Origin: Hydractinia symbiolongicarpus
Taxonomy: Eukaryota; Cnidaria; Hydrozoa; Anthoathecata; Hydractiniidae
Direction of reading: 5' to 3'
Assembly (NCBI RefSeq): GCF_029227915.1
Contig: NC_079888.1
Span: 12,197,001-12,261,000 of the forward strand
Length of the DNA: 64,000 bases
Under the pieces are notes generated by a model. It was not told the DNA's origin. It did no database searches and worked only from the letters and a program-made list of their open reading frames with translations. Positions within the stretch are counted from its first letter, which is position 1; each line of letters starts with the position of its first letter. Positions 1-8,451 of this stretch are shown here, piece by piece. Made by a program: the position numbers and the translations under genes.

Positions 1-579
1 TGCAAGTTATGTTCAACGCAGGAGCCATCGAGACCCTATCCAACAACCAGGATCAACCTATGTTTAAACGCGGCGATTTGGGACGGTTCTTGTGTATTGA
101 AAAGATTGCGTAGTCTTATCGAGATATTTCCACCCTTGCACGCCATGAGATAGGGACAACTAACTCGTGGCACTCGGGGATGAGCTCGAGGATAGGGATG
201 AAAAACTTGGTGCTCTTAAACACGACAACTCGGAACTACAGCATAGGCATGTTCCACACCGATATCAATATGATACCGTGCTATGTGTGGTTGATAAAAA
301 CGATCCCCACGAGCATGGAAAAAAAAAGGCATACATAAGCACTATATGATCCGATGCCAGCGCAGGCAACTCGGTGCAAGAATAAGCACGTTAGAGGAGA
401 TGTACCCCGAGATGACTGTGAGGAAACCGGAATGCGACGATCCGAATGCTGTACATGCCTGGTGCCGATTCAGGGACGATACCCTGGGCATTAAGAATTA
501 TTACCTAAATCACTTCACGTTACCCGACGATGATACGCGGGATCTATTCGAGGGGATGTTTGATATTGCTATGTCGTAA
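1..579 (+). pseudogene. BRO/KilA-N-like virus-derived protein, frameshifted, 5' end outside the window
   Basis: The gene is spread over three frames. A first segment, from base 3 to a stop near 111, contains LGRFLCIEKI and corresponds to the end of a BRO/KilA-N type N-terminal domain. A second segment (167-349) contains an acidic, helical stretch rich in E, D and K followed by RHVPHRYQYDTVLCVVDKN. A third (346-579) contains NAVHAWCRFRDDT and ends at TAA 577-579. I recall cnidarian proteins in which a BRO-type domain is followed by a VPH...Y.ARIQRR and IHAFNRFEE-like C-terminal domain; this order matches. BRO proteins are DNA-binding proteins of large DNA viruses and related mobile elements, with unclear roles. 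At least two frame breaks make it non-functional as read. The family match is from memory; the frames are seen directly. Confidence 0.6.
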
Positions 580-587
580 GCGGGAAC

Positions 588-619
588 TAATTCTACTACT
601 CTTGTGGGTAGTAGAATTA
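588..619. terminator. Palindromic hairpin after the BRO-like gene
   Basis: The arms taattctactac (588-599) and gtagtagaatta (608-619) are perfectly complementary over 12 bp, with an 8-nt loop. The hairpin starts 8 bases after the stop at 577-579, inside the gap before the next gene. Its position suggests a transcript-end signal, as in giant viruses whose mRNAs end at hairpins; that role is inference. Confidence 0.55.
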
Positions 620-737
620 TCCTCACATCATGTAGCATCAAAGGCCTCTTTTAGTGGTGGGTTCCCAACCCCTCCCTATGGGATATTATTTTTGACCCTT
701 TCAGCTGTATGTTAAAAGGTATTGAAATATCAAAAAG

Positions 738-1416
738 ATGGAAGCATACATAAAACAAAATCAATTTACAGTGAACTACGAGATAAAAGTACCTGTGCTA
801 CATTGCTGTATCAAGGCAGGGTCAAAGAATGGATATTGCCCTACCTTCCTGGAAAATTTTAAATATCGAGATGGAGTATACTACGAGGGGTTTGAATACT
901 CCACTGACGAAAAGCTTTTAAACAGGGTAGCGTCAGGCGAAAAAGCATGGGGTACATTTATAAGAAGCGAGATCGACGAGGATTTAGAGGATGATATTGA
1001 ACGTCTAGGGCTCCATATTGTTCAAAAGGATAGGAACAACTATGGAGCACTCTGTTACCAGATCGTCAAGGATAAGGACTTGAAGCTATCGGATTTGGCT
1101 GATATAGCAACAATAGGCAATATACTTAACTTTGTCTAGTCTAGTCGATATTGATTTGGAAAATGAACCTAATGTTATCAAAGGTATCGTCTATGGATTG
1201 GATACCCGTTCCACACCCTACATCCAAGAGATTATTTAAGGGATCCGAATAAAGATGATGACGAGGATGACGAAATAGATCTGGGTGACCTAGGGGAACT
1301 CATGAAGAACTATTACCACTCCTTGATAACATCCGGAGGTACAACCCCGAGCGTGTGAGACATTTTAGGCTTGGTGAACACTACACGTATGAACGTCTCC
1401 TAGAGCTCGCGGAATG
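738..1416 (+). pseudogene. Hypothetical element protein with a frameshift; not recognised
   Basis: An open frame of 133 codons starts at ATG 738 and stops at 1139. A second frame resumes near 1225 and runs to the TGA near 1414-1416. It carries a strongly acidic run (DDDEDDE) and ends in a basic and aromatic stretch containing RRYNPERVRHFRLGEHYTYE. The two pieces are probably one gene, since the second has no good start of its own. The first part contains two adjacent cysteines (LHCCIKAG) and alternating charged residues, with no signal peptide or membrane segment. It lies between two hairpins (588-619 and 1431-1461). I do not recognise the family. Confidence 0.45.
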
Positions 1417-1430
1417 ATATGACTTAAACA

Positions 1431-1461
1431 TTTTTGTATGGAGGATTTGTCCATACAAAAA
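1431..1461. terminator. Palindromic hairpin between two + strand genes
   Basis: The arms tttttgtatgga (1431-1442) and tccatacaaaaa (1450-1461) pair perfectly over 12 bp around a 7-nt loop. It begins 14 bases after the preceding reading frame ends and 30 bases before the start of the next gene. This is the same relation to a gene 3' end as at 588-619. Confidence 0.55.
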
Positions 1462-1490
1462 AGCTAATTCTAGCAGTGAAATATCAAAAG

Positions 1491-1726
1491 ATGGAGGAGG
1501 CCAGGAAATGTTCACACTGTAAGCATTATCTTTCTCTGGACAATTTTAGAATCAAGCGTAACAGTCAAAAGACAAAAACATGCGCCAGATGCTTGAATAT
1601 AGCCAAGGCGTCAAAGGAACGCAATATGTGCCACCATCAAAAGTTTATATCAAGATGTTGGGAATGCGGTGGCAGAGAAATATGCATCGATCATGGTAGG
1701 CGAAGATCCGAATGTAAGGATAGGGG
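1491..1726 (+). pseudogene. Cysteine-repeat zinc-binding protein, truncated copy
   Basis: From ATG 1491 the protein opens with a CxxC pair (CSHCKHYL), a hydrophobic/FR segment (LDNFRIKRN), a second CxxC (CARCLN), then KASKERN and the first units of a repeat of the type C..C.G..IC.HGR.R..CK. This is the architecture of the two minus-strand genes at 2915-3674. After CKD the repeat stops abruptly at about 1726, where the sequence meets the truncated 3' end of the integrase on the other strand. The open frame runs on to 1748 with unrelated residues. The cysteine/histidine spacing predicts zinc binding; the role in the element is unknown. The start at 1491 is chosen because it matches the N-termini of the other copies. 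Confidence 0.6.
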
Positions 1727-2484
1727 GTTTTCCTCGGGATATTGCTGACTTTTTTCAAGCGGTATATCTTCGAGTTTAATCGCCTTGTTAGGCTTTATAC
1801 CGATCATGGCAGTTTTGCTGTTGTTTAGACTTTTTACGAGAGTGTACAGGTGCTTGACCCAAATGCTTGACGTCTCCCCAGAAACCAACTCTTGCGCAAC
1901 TTGAGGTTTGAAGAGTCTTTCGGCAAGTACCTTGTTGTAGTACTCTACAAAGGCTGTAAACGTATGGTGGTACTTGGTGGTGGCCCTCTTAATTTCAACC
2001 CACTTATCCTTCAGCAGCTTGGTTACATTTGACTTGAATTCAGAACCATTGTCACACTGAAAAATCTTGGGGTATCGTAAAGGTCCTGCCCTGTAAATGT
2101 CTTTGATCATATCCGCGACTTCGCTAGCCTTTTTGCTACGCAATGTACCTCGTGGCCACGTCAATACCTGTAAGGATATATTTGTAGGTGCTACCATATT
2201 TGTCATGTGGCATGTAGAGTAGATCAAACTCATGCATCTCATTGGGTATTGTAATGGTGAAATGAGGGTAATCAATATGTTTTGGGCCTTTAATGTGTCG
2301 GAGAAATAAGAGTTGCCTACTCAGCCAGTAGGTTACTAGCTTTTTGGATAGACTTCTCTCCTTTGCGAGCAATTTGATAGCCTTGCGTCTGGTCCACACA
2401 TGTTCTGGGGGGGGGGGGGGTATAGTAGATATTGCTTAGCTTTTCAGGCTCCTCTTCAGTAACGATATGTGATGCTTTTGACAT
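1727..2484 (-). pseudogene. Retroviral-type (Polinton-like) integrase, broken
   Basis: Reading on the minus strand, a DDE integrase core is visible in pieces. The first catalytic Asp lies in HEFDLLYMP, the second in QCDNGSEF, and the Glu in FVEYYNKVLAE; this spacing and the KVLAE helix are typical of rve integrases of Polinton/Maverick elements. Upstream, the N-terminal half has SKKLVTYWLSRQLLF (an H2C2-like region preceding the core). The start is taken at the ATG near 2484. There are at least two frame breaks: one at the run of 14 G at about 2407-2420, which translates as poly-proline, and one near 2160-2200. The C-terminus is lost at the junction at about 1727, beyond PEENP. Integrase inserts the element's DNA into the host chromosome; this copy cannot act as written. 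Confidence 0.8.
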
Positions 2485-2500
2485 GTCTTTATTATACATG

Positions 2501-2914
2501 TTAAAAAGGTTTTACAAATGTACAAATATATGCTACGAAGCCTAGTGGGGACAGGGAGCCAAGGATGAAGGAGAGTTCGTCATCTTGTTGCTGCTTGGAG
2601 GGTATGTAATAGTCGGACAGTTTAGGTACCTTACTATTTGAGGCTATATAATATTTATAGAGGTCATCGTCCAGCTCGCGAAGGCTCTTACCCGCCTGTA
2701 GCTGCAATTCCCATTGCTTGTTAAACCAGTCCAGCTTGGCTTGTTGATCTTGTACTCATTGGGCCTGGGCTGCTTGTAGTTTTTCCATAGCTTGGTCATA
2801 CATTTTCCGTTCCGCTTCGCCATGTCCCGTAAGTTTAGAAAACAAGAGGTTCGTGCCGCTGAATGCTGGGGCGTTGATAGCAGCGCCTGCAACAATAACA
2901 GCAATCGTTGCCAT
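2501..2914 (-). pseudogene. Small element protein with N-terminal hydrophobic segment, one in-frame stop
   Basis: The ATG at 2914-2912 directly follows the TAA of the cysteine-repeat gene (TAAATG). The N-terminus is a hydrophobic Ala/Ile-rich stretch (ATIAVIVAGAAINAPAF), followed by an E/Q/K-rich helix. A TGA interrupts the frame near 2757. The frame then continues with LDWFNKQW, SDYYIPSKQQQDDE and a hydrophobic C-terminal segment (ILGSLSPLGFVAY) before the stop at 2501. I recall similar small proteins with an SDYY.PS motif and a C-terminal hydrophobic anchor in cnidarian virus-like elements, so it may be a membrane-associated virion protein; that is inference. It overlaps or abuts the integrase start and probably shares its transcript. 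Confidence 0.5.
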
Positions 2915-3200
2915 TTATTGTTTGCCCTTCTTGCAGTCTTTGCAGCAAGCCCTCTGTTTTTCATGGTGACAAATCTGACTGCCCTTACAGTCCTTACAAT
3001 AGGCCCTCCTTTTTTCATGCTGGCACATATCTCTACCACCGCATTCTTTACACTGGGATCTCCGCCTACCATGGGGCATCTGTTACGTTCCCGTGACGCC
3101 TTCTTTTTATCCAGGCAAACTAGGCAACTTGTTGCCGTCTTTCCATTTTTCAACACCCTAAATGAATCTACGGCCACACTTTCTTACACTTCGGGCAGCT
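2915..3200 (-). pseudogene. Cysteine-repeat zinc-binding protein, second tandem copy, frameshifted
   Basis: The minus-strand frame begins near 3200 with RSCPKCKK, matching the first CxxC of its paralogues. It shifts frame near 3175 and continues as VDSFRVLKNGKT, CLVCLDKKKASRERN and C..C.G..IC.HEK repeat units, ending at TAA 2915-2917. A second frame break lies in the repeat part near 3070-3080. The ancestral start codon appears lost: the neighbouring copy reads straight into it in frame at about 3200, where a stop-plus-ATG would be expected. Cys and His residues predict several small zinc ribbons. It is a direct duplicate of the gene at 3198-3674. Confidence 0.55.
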
Positions 3201-3674
3201 CCTGGTTCCCTCCAAGTGTTTGCTCTTCTTGTATTCCTTGTAGCCATACCTCAATTTCTCATGCTGGCATATTTGACTGCCCTTGCATTCCTTACAGCAA
3301 GCTCTCTTCCTTTCATGCTGGCAGATTTGACTACCCTTGCATTCTTTACACTGAGATCTTATCCTTTCATGTTTGCAAAACTGACTACCCTTGCAATCTT
3401 TGCAGCAAGCCCTCTGTCTCTCATAGGGACAAATCTGACTCCTCCTGCACTCCTTACAATAGGGCCTCACCCTTTCATGGTAGCATATTTGATTTCCTCC
3501 ACAGTCTTTACATTGCTCCCCCCGCCTACCATAGAGGCATTTGTTTTTGGCACGCCGCTGTTTCTTTTTATCCAAGCATTTGATGCATGTATTTGTGGTT
3601 TGACCATTTCCCAGCACTCTAAATGCATCTAGCAAAAGACTCTTGTTACAATTTGAGCAGCTCTTGTTTTCCAT
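3198..3674 (-). CDS. Cysteine-repeat zinc-binding protein, first tandem copy
   Basis: The start is the ATG at 3674-3672 because MENKSCSNC aligns with the N-termini of the two other copies; an upstream in-frame ATG at 3707 would add 11 unmatched residues. The protein has a CxxC pair, an LLDAFRVLGN segment, a second CxxC (CIKCLDKKK), then about seven units of roughly 17 residues with the pattern CK.C.GSQIC.HER.R. Each unit supplies Cys-x2-Cys, one further Cys and one His, so a string of small zinc sites is expected. Similar repeats occur in large DNA viruses (recalled). The frame does not stop at the expected end but reads into the next copy until 3168, probably through loss of the TAA. This is the least damaged gene of the family here. 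Function is unknown; nucleic-acid binding is possible. Confidence 0.6.
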
Positions 3675-3719
3675 ATTGACTCGTTTTTGCCCTTGGAGGA
3701 CAAACACGAGTTGTGGTCA

Positions 3720-4991
3720 CTAATACTCCACAGAATGATAACGGCCATCTAGGATGTTCAATTGCGCATCCTCAAGCAAGTACACATAGCACCTGAAATC
3801 TCCGGTTCCGTCAACCTTCTTAGTCATGTGCAACGTGATGCCGTCACTAAGCCTTTGTAGGGGCCTCCCACTACCATGTAGGGTATGATCGGGAGACGCC
3901 CGGAAATCGATAAACAACGCATACCGTTTATTGAAGAATTGGCCAATCGTTACCGAAGAGTCATGACTGCCGAAGAGGTTCACGATCTGTTCGAGGTGGT
4001 CTTTGGGTAAGATGGCATGGCTAAGCAGTTTATTGGGCTCTCTCTCAACGGTGACGCTGATCTTTTCAATTTTTGGATTGTAAAAGACCTCGTTGACACC
4101 GGAATAAGCTTTAACCTTCCCGGGATATACAAAGAGTAGCAGGACGGCTTTCAAACTCTTCGCCGGGGTGTCAATCTAAGGTTGTAGCTGGTATCAGCTT
4201 TTTTCATGGTCACCACCTTGCTTCTCAGGATCTGTTCATAGGGTAGTGCCAATCTTGCATACCGTGACATCATAGCGCTCGCGAGGCCTTTATGGCTCAC
4301 TTGTCAAACTCTAGCTTGATGTTGGTGATCTTGTAGGCTGCATCCGCTGCATTGGCTGCCGTAGATCCAGAGGCTGCCGTACCCGCATCTTTGATGACGT
4401 CGCTATGCGGCGCAAAATGTAGGAAAAATTGGAGGCGGTCATATAAACCCACTGGATAAAAGGGTAGGTCTCCGGTGAGTTCAAACATCTTGCCGAGAAG
4501 TATGCAAAAGCCATAGGCTGCAACAATAGCCTTCTCCTCGTCGGTACCTACATGGTCAGTGGCCTTGACTTGCAGGGCCCGGATGGTCCCGTCGTTGGGG
4601 TTGATCCCCTCCAAAATGAGATTATTGTCCGTGTCAAACTTGGGTAGCCAGAGGTCTTTGTAGACTGCGAATGTGTTGAAATCGCTGATATTTTGCACCT
4701 CGTTGCCATTCAAAGTAATGCGTAAGTCCTGCACCAGGCTTTTGCCGATATTCGACACGATAGTACGTTTCGTGTTAGCCCCCTCACTTCCAGGTCAAAC
4801 AGGAGTTTGATGGATCCGGGAAATATAACCTCGTCCTGTCGCATGTTGGGGATATCCACGTACAAGTCCTCATTTTGATTGATTGTAGAGGGTATGTTAG
4901 ATATCTGAACCTGTTGCTTCCGTCCTTTGATCCCAAAGAGCTGTTTTGTTTCCGCGTAGGGGTCCAATGGCGTTCCAAATACGTTACTCAT
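3720..4991 (-). pseudogene. Major-capsid-like protein (double jelly-roll type suspected), frameshifted
   Basis: Three minus-strand frame segments form one gene of about 424 codons. 4991 to about 4760 starts with MSNVFGTPLDPY and includes LYVDIPNMRQDEVIFPGS. About 4758-4297 includes IGKSLVQDLRITLNG and DLWLPKF and ends in an Ala-rich loop and KITNIKLEFDK. 4154-3720 includes VLLLFVYPGKV, LPKDHLEQIVNLFG and FFNKRYALFIDFR. The 4297-4154 stretch between the last two stays codable in another frame. Frame breaks are therefore near 4760, 4300 and 4165. Length, beta-rich composition and order match cnidarian proteins I recall as capsid-like genes of Polinton-like viruses; the fold itself cannot be proved by eye. 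It sits head to head with the gene at 5021, 29 bases apart. The copy is decayed. Confidence 0.6.
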
Positions 4992-5020
4992 TTTATTATA
5001 TAAGGGAAATCTTTAAATAA
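4992..5020. promoter_or_regulatory. Short divergent promoter region with TATA-like sequence
   Basis: Only 29 bases separate the ATG of the capsid-like gene (minus) from the ATG of the gene at 5021 (plus). The gap is almost pure A/T, with tattatataa and aaataaa, in an otherwise GC-richer element. A bidirectional compact promoter is the simplest reading; the exact elements are inferred. Confidence 0.4.
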
Positions 5021-5534
5021 ATGCCAACTAATCCAGTATTTGTTCACGATCGTCCGGATGAGGAGGGCCGTCCAGATGATAAACCCGAAGCTCCTTTATC
5101 AACGCCAAAACCTCCGGCAACGCCTGGGCCTTCAACGTCAGGAGAACAACAGGGTGTCCCAGGGGGCTGGCATTTCAGAGCAGAGGCAGAAAATATTAAA
5201 ATCAAAGGTCGACGAGCTCTACGAACGTTTTGAGGAGAGGCTGGGGAAGCCTATCGCGACACTCTACAACGAGTTGAGGCTGGAAGGGAAACGTCTTTTT
5301 TTCAACGATATAGACCTTACGGCATTAATTACAAAAGATAAGGGTGGGTTGCGAGCTGCCGGGGATATGATCAAGAGATTGAAGGCAGATCTCGTGCGAG
5401 CCCTGGGTTTTCCCGACTATGTTACTACACCCAACAGGGGTAAGGCAGCGGCCCAGGCACTTGGGCAAAAGGTTGATGACATTGTGAGGAAGGACATGGC
5501 TGAAGATATCATTTCGATGGAAACGATAGAGTAA
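5021..5534 (+). pseudogene. Element protein with Pro-rich N-terminus and helical C-terminus, one frameshift
   Basis: ATG 5021 opens a Pro/Glu/Asp-rich, probably disordered N-terminus (PSTPKPPATPG-like). At the ggggg run near 5161-5166 the frame shifts, and the continuation to the TAA at 5532-5534 is charged and helical, including KSKVDELYERFEERLGKP, FNDIDLTALI and RRKD/AED-rich ends. Total length would be about 170 residues. The next + strand gene starts 24 bases downstream, so the two are probably co-transcribed from the divergent promoter at 4992-5020. I do not recognise the family. A virion or packaging role is only suggested by its neighbours. Confidence 0.5.
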
Positions 5535-5558
5535 TTTGTAGATGCCACGGAGAGCTTT

Positions 5559-6277
5559 ATGGAAGAAACTTCATTTGGTGGTACTGATGAAGTATTCACC
5601 GAGCGCGAGAGGCGAGGATTAAACCTCGAACTTCAAACTATAAGGGGTAGCTTGAAAATCTTGAAAAGCAAGATGATCTTATACAATAGCGAGATCGACA
5701 AGGCGGAGGGCAAGGTGAAAGAACTCGAGAAGCAGAAAGTTTGGGTAGACGAAGGACAAAGGGCTAATCTTGAGAGGGAAATAGCAAAACTTGAGGAAAA
5801 AATTGAAAAATTGAACGATTTAAAAGAGGCCACGCAAAATGCCCATAATTTACTATCCTCTGATATCTACAGCCAGCTGAAGAATATCAAGGAAACATTG
5901 ATGAAAATTGCCGGAGATGACACGTCTTTGCTGGAGAAGCTAAAGATCCTCTTCAAAGAGCAGGGTATAACCATAGCCAGTATAGTCTCTGCTATTGGTC
6001 TACTGATAAGCACCATCGTACTTGTAGCTACAGGGGGAAGCGTTGGAGGTGCCGCTGGAGGGGAAGGGCTTTGTAGAGAAGCAGCTGGAAAGATTGGGTA
6101 AATTCCTCAAATACCTGGTAGGTAAAGCAGGTGCAGCATTACCCGGGATTATAGGTACCATAGTCTCGTTCTTCCTGAGGGTAGCGGCAACTATCGTCGA
6201 ATACGCAACAAAACATCTGTACATGGCAATCGTGGCTGCTGCTGGTTTTGTCGTGCTATATGTTGGAAGAGGAAGTA
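5559..6277 (+). pseudogene. Coiled-coil protein with C-terminal membrane segments, frameshifted
   Basis: From ATG 5559 the first 130 residues are a long heptad-rich coiled coil (for example LEREIAKLEEKIEKLNDL). A KEQGITIASIVSAIGLLIST segment follows and forms one membrane helix. A frame break in the Gly-rich region near 6045-6065 moves the reading to the frame giving VEKQLERLGKFLKYLVGKAG, ALPGIIGTIVSFFLR and VAAAGFVVLYVG, two more hydrophobic segments. The same order (coiled coil, EQGITIASI..AIG, KLAGKAAAALPGIIG) is common in cnidarian virus-like proteins that I recall. The open frame continues to 6756 antisense to the neighbouring gene, but the family part ends near 6277, at a hairpin. Likely a virion membrane or fibre-like protein; inference. 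Confidence 0.6.
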
Positions 6278-6278
6278 A

Positions 6279-6300
6279 GTGTGGCTTATTTCAGCCACAT
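6279..6300. terminator. Hairpin between convergent genes
   Basis: The arms tgtggct (6280-6286) and agccaca (6293-6299) form a 7-bp stem, with a G-T pair added outside, around a 6-nt loop. It covers the TAA (6288-6286) of the minus-strand gene and the end of the recognisable + strand gene, so it could serve both 3' ends. It is shorter than the other hairpins in the element. Confidence 0.35.
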
Positions 6301-7075
6301 GTAAGCAATGATGAGGCCTACCCCTGTTGTAATCAACACGGCCTTGGTATCCTCGTGCTGGTTTTGTGTTGGTTGTTCAGGCGATGTAATATGATCAGGA
6401 GGCGTAGGTATTATGGCATGCTTGGGGAGTGTATATGGTATAGCCTGTATAGTATGATCGCGAGCATGTATAGGAGGTGCAGGTGGTATGGAATGTTTGG
6501 TAGGTATGACATGCTTGGGAGGTATGGTATGCCTAGGGGGCTCGATATGCTTTGGAGGTGGTTTGATAGCCCTCTCCGTATGCTTGACAATAGGCGTGTT
6601 ATTCACATTAACCTGGACCCCACATTTACATTGGCAGGTGCGATGAGGATGTTGTTGTTATACCCTACAACTTTGCCTAAGCGCAGGTTCATGTCAGAAG
6701 GCAGCATGTACACGCTTGGCATAACAGCAAAATTCACCGGAGTTCGAGCATATTGAAGTACCTTTTCGAATTTTGTGATGTCATGCCCTACATTCTCCTG
6801 ACGCTGGTACCATGGGATCTGCCTTGCCGTATAGTTGTCCGCCCCAGACCCGATTAAGGATGCTTTGGCTCCTGCCTGCAACCCGAGTAACAAGACCACG
6901 TAAACCCGGATACTTTCACTCAGCTTGGTTAGACCTTCCGACGTTAAACACTGACTTGTGTGGATGATGAACTTGGCCCAGTCGCCTGCGACTTGTGGCC
7001 ACCATCTACCATTTGTCAATGACGACATGACAGCCTTGAACTTGTACAGACTATTAGGATCTGCACCGTATTCCC
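6286..7075 (-). pseudogene. Element protein with Pro/His-rich linker and C-terminal membrane anchor, frameshifted
   Basis: An ATG at 7028 opens MSSLTNGRWWPQVAGDWAKF; the same frame is open further upstream to at least 7075 (containing CREYGADPNSLYKFKAV), so the true start may be earlier. The folded part ends with LRLGKVVGYNNN. At a gggg run near 6625 the frame shifts into a tail of PPKH-type repeats rich in Pro, His and Thr, and then a C-terminal hydrophobic anchor (KAVLITTGVGLIIAYMWLK) before TAA 6288-6286. A globular domain on a Pro-rich stalk with a membrane anchor fits a virion surface or minor capsid protein, but I do not recognise the domain. It converges with the coiled-coil gene. Confidence 0.5.
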
Positions 7076-7084
7076 TACATACCT

Positions 7085-7411
7085 GTGCATATCCAGAGGT
7101 TGAGTTGGGATTTTTGTACTGATTGGATTGTGAAATCCATAAAACATGAGACTATAAGCCTGTTGGCGGAGACAAAGCTGAATTCCATAATTGATCTTAT
7201 TTCAAAATCATTTGAAAATGGAATCATCGGCGAGTATGAGTTCACCCTCATTATACAAGAATATAAGAAGCAGATACGTCAACGTGTTAAACAGATCGTG
7301 AACGCCATCAATGAGCGGGAGCGTGCTAAGCTAATTGCGAAGGGGAGGCAAAAGACACATGCTGAAATTTTAAAAAACGTTCGATCTGCGCAGTATGTAA
7401 GCGCTACGTAG
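7085..7411 (+). CDS. Small helical element protein; not recognised
   Basis: The frame runs 108 codons from ATG 7085 to TAG 7409-7411. The first 20 or so residues overlap the upstream part of the minus-strand gene and may not be coding; the convincing part starts near 7135. It is mostly helical and basic at the end: LNSIIDLISKSFENGIIGEY, FTLIIQEYKKQIRQ and NERERAKLIAKGRQ. I recall short cnidarian element proteins with an 'IS.AL.D..I.D.EF..I..E..KY..MK' pattern that this resembles. A 13-bp hairpin follows the stop by 31 bases. Function unknown. Confidence 0.45.
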   Translation: MHIQRLSWDFCTDWIVKSIKHETISLLAETKLNSIIDLISKSFENGIIGEYEFTLIIQEYKKQIRQRVKQIVNAINERERAKLIAKGRQKTHAEILKNVRSAQYVSAT

Positions 7412-7442
7412 AGCCTCCTCCTGAGTATAAACCTTAATTTGG

Positions 7443-7478
7443 TATATTTCATAGGTCCTACAAGGCCTATGAAATATA
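7443..7478. terminator. Palindromic hairpin between convergent genes
   Basis: The arms tatatttcatagg (7443-7455) and cctatgaaatata (7466-7478) are perfectly complementary over 13 bp, with a 10-nt loop that can itself pair cct with agg. It lies between the stop of the + gene (7411) and the stop of the - gene (7488-7486), the clearest case of a hairpin shared by two 3' ends in the element. Confidence 0.6.
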
Positions 7479-7485
7479 TGGTTTT

Positions 7486-8092
7486 TTAATCCTCGCTCAG
7501 CAACCATTCTTTTTTAAAGTTCTTATATCGACATTCCACAACATGTACCTGGGGGTAGTAGTTTTTACCTTGCACATACACCGATGATAGTGCCAGGATG
7601 GCACTGGCTTGGCATGGTTCATCGTAGTGTCGTGATTGCATTCTTATAGTATTTAAGTTTAGCGTTGATGTAACGGTCCTTTTTCAAAGGCTCTGTAGTC
7701 AATTGCTCAGATATCAACTCCTCGATCTTCGACCAGATTTGGCGATACTTTGCAACCCAATCGGGGTACTCTTCAAAATCAAGACTCATCGCCGGTACTG
7801 CATTGGCGTTGTACCGGCTGACTCCATGCGGGGACCATATTTTGGGTGTTTTTACCCTGAGGGCTACTACGAGGTCTCGTGCATGGTATCCTATAATGTA
7901 CCGATTATCCTTACCCCCATTAGCAGGAATGGGGTCCGACATTGTCAGATAGTCCACGTTGATATTGTTGATGTCTGTAAAGGTAGCAGCAAACGAGTAG
8001 AATAATTTAGGGTTGACAAGCTCATTCTCAAATTGTAGCATCTTCTTCATTGAAATTGAAACGATTTCAGAGGATTGCATGTCATTGTACAT
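7486..8092 (-). pseudogene. Hypothetical element protein, frameshifted near its C-terminus
   Basis: ATG 8092 opens MYNDMQSSEIVSISMKKML; the frame is intact for 157 codons and includes VNPKLFYSFAATFTD, LTMSDPIPANGGKDN and LDFEEYPDWVAKYRQ. Near 7625 the frame breaks, and the continuation (YDEPCQASAILAL, NYYPQVHVVECRYK, ending LLSED) stops at TAA 7488-7486. A cysteine-rich stretch upstream (8250-8100; CRNCERIL, CWYCYQDYI) is open in another frame and could be a zinc-ribbon N-terminus of the same gene. I do not recognise the family. It ends beside the 7443-7478 hairpin. Confidence 0.45.
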
Positions 8093-8237
8093 ACGCAGCC
8101 ACCCCCGTTATATGTGATATAGTCCTGGTAGCAGTACCAGCATAAAAGTTTACCATTTACTTCGAACCTCCGACCACAGGTGCTCCTGTCGTGCACATCC
8201 AAGATACGTTCACAGTTCCTACATTGTTCCCTTTATC

Positions 8238-8412
8238 TTATGATTCTAAGGTATAAAGACGAACCTCTAGGTCTTGAATGCTTCGTCCAATCTCCTTCTC
8301 CTTCTCTGATTCTTTCACTATTGCTAGGGCCATAAGGGGTAGGGAGAGACCGATGCCAGCCATGAAGGTCATGACTACTGCACTTCCAAATATATTGAAT
8401 TTTGTTTGATGC
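8238..8412 (-). CDS. Small membrane protein of the element
   Basis: In the frame that ends at TAA 8240-8238 there is a hydrophobic segment (VVMTFMAGIGLSLPLMALAIV) followed by a charged Lys/Glu helix (KESEKEKEIGRSIQDLEVRL). The start is unclear: the first in-frame ATG lies within the hydrophobic part near 8377, and upstream codons stay open past 8412. The longer frame at 8233-8442 on the same strand is out of register and looks like a shadow. The topology is one membrane helix with a short cytoplasmic or virion-internal tail; function unknown. It is the rightmost element gene I can see. Confidence 0.4.
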
Positions 8413-8451
8413 ACATTTATTAGTAGTATTTTTATAACACACAGTTCACGT

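Noticed and set aside
2792-3632. Long + strand open frames rich in Phe, Ser and Cys
   Set aside because: They are antisense shadows of the Cys-repeat genes, whose codon pattern leaves the other strand open.
6300-6756. Continuation of the + strand frame past the coiled-coil/membrane gene
   Set aside because: It is antisense to the Pro-rich minus-strand gene, has an odd Met/Arg/Gly/Tyr-rich composition, and follows the hairpin at the family's expected end.
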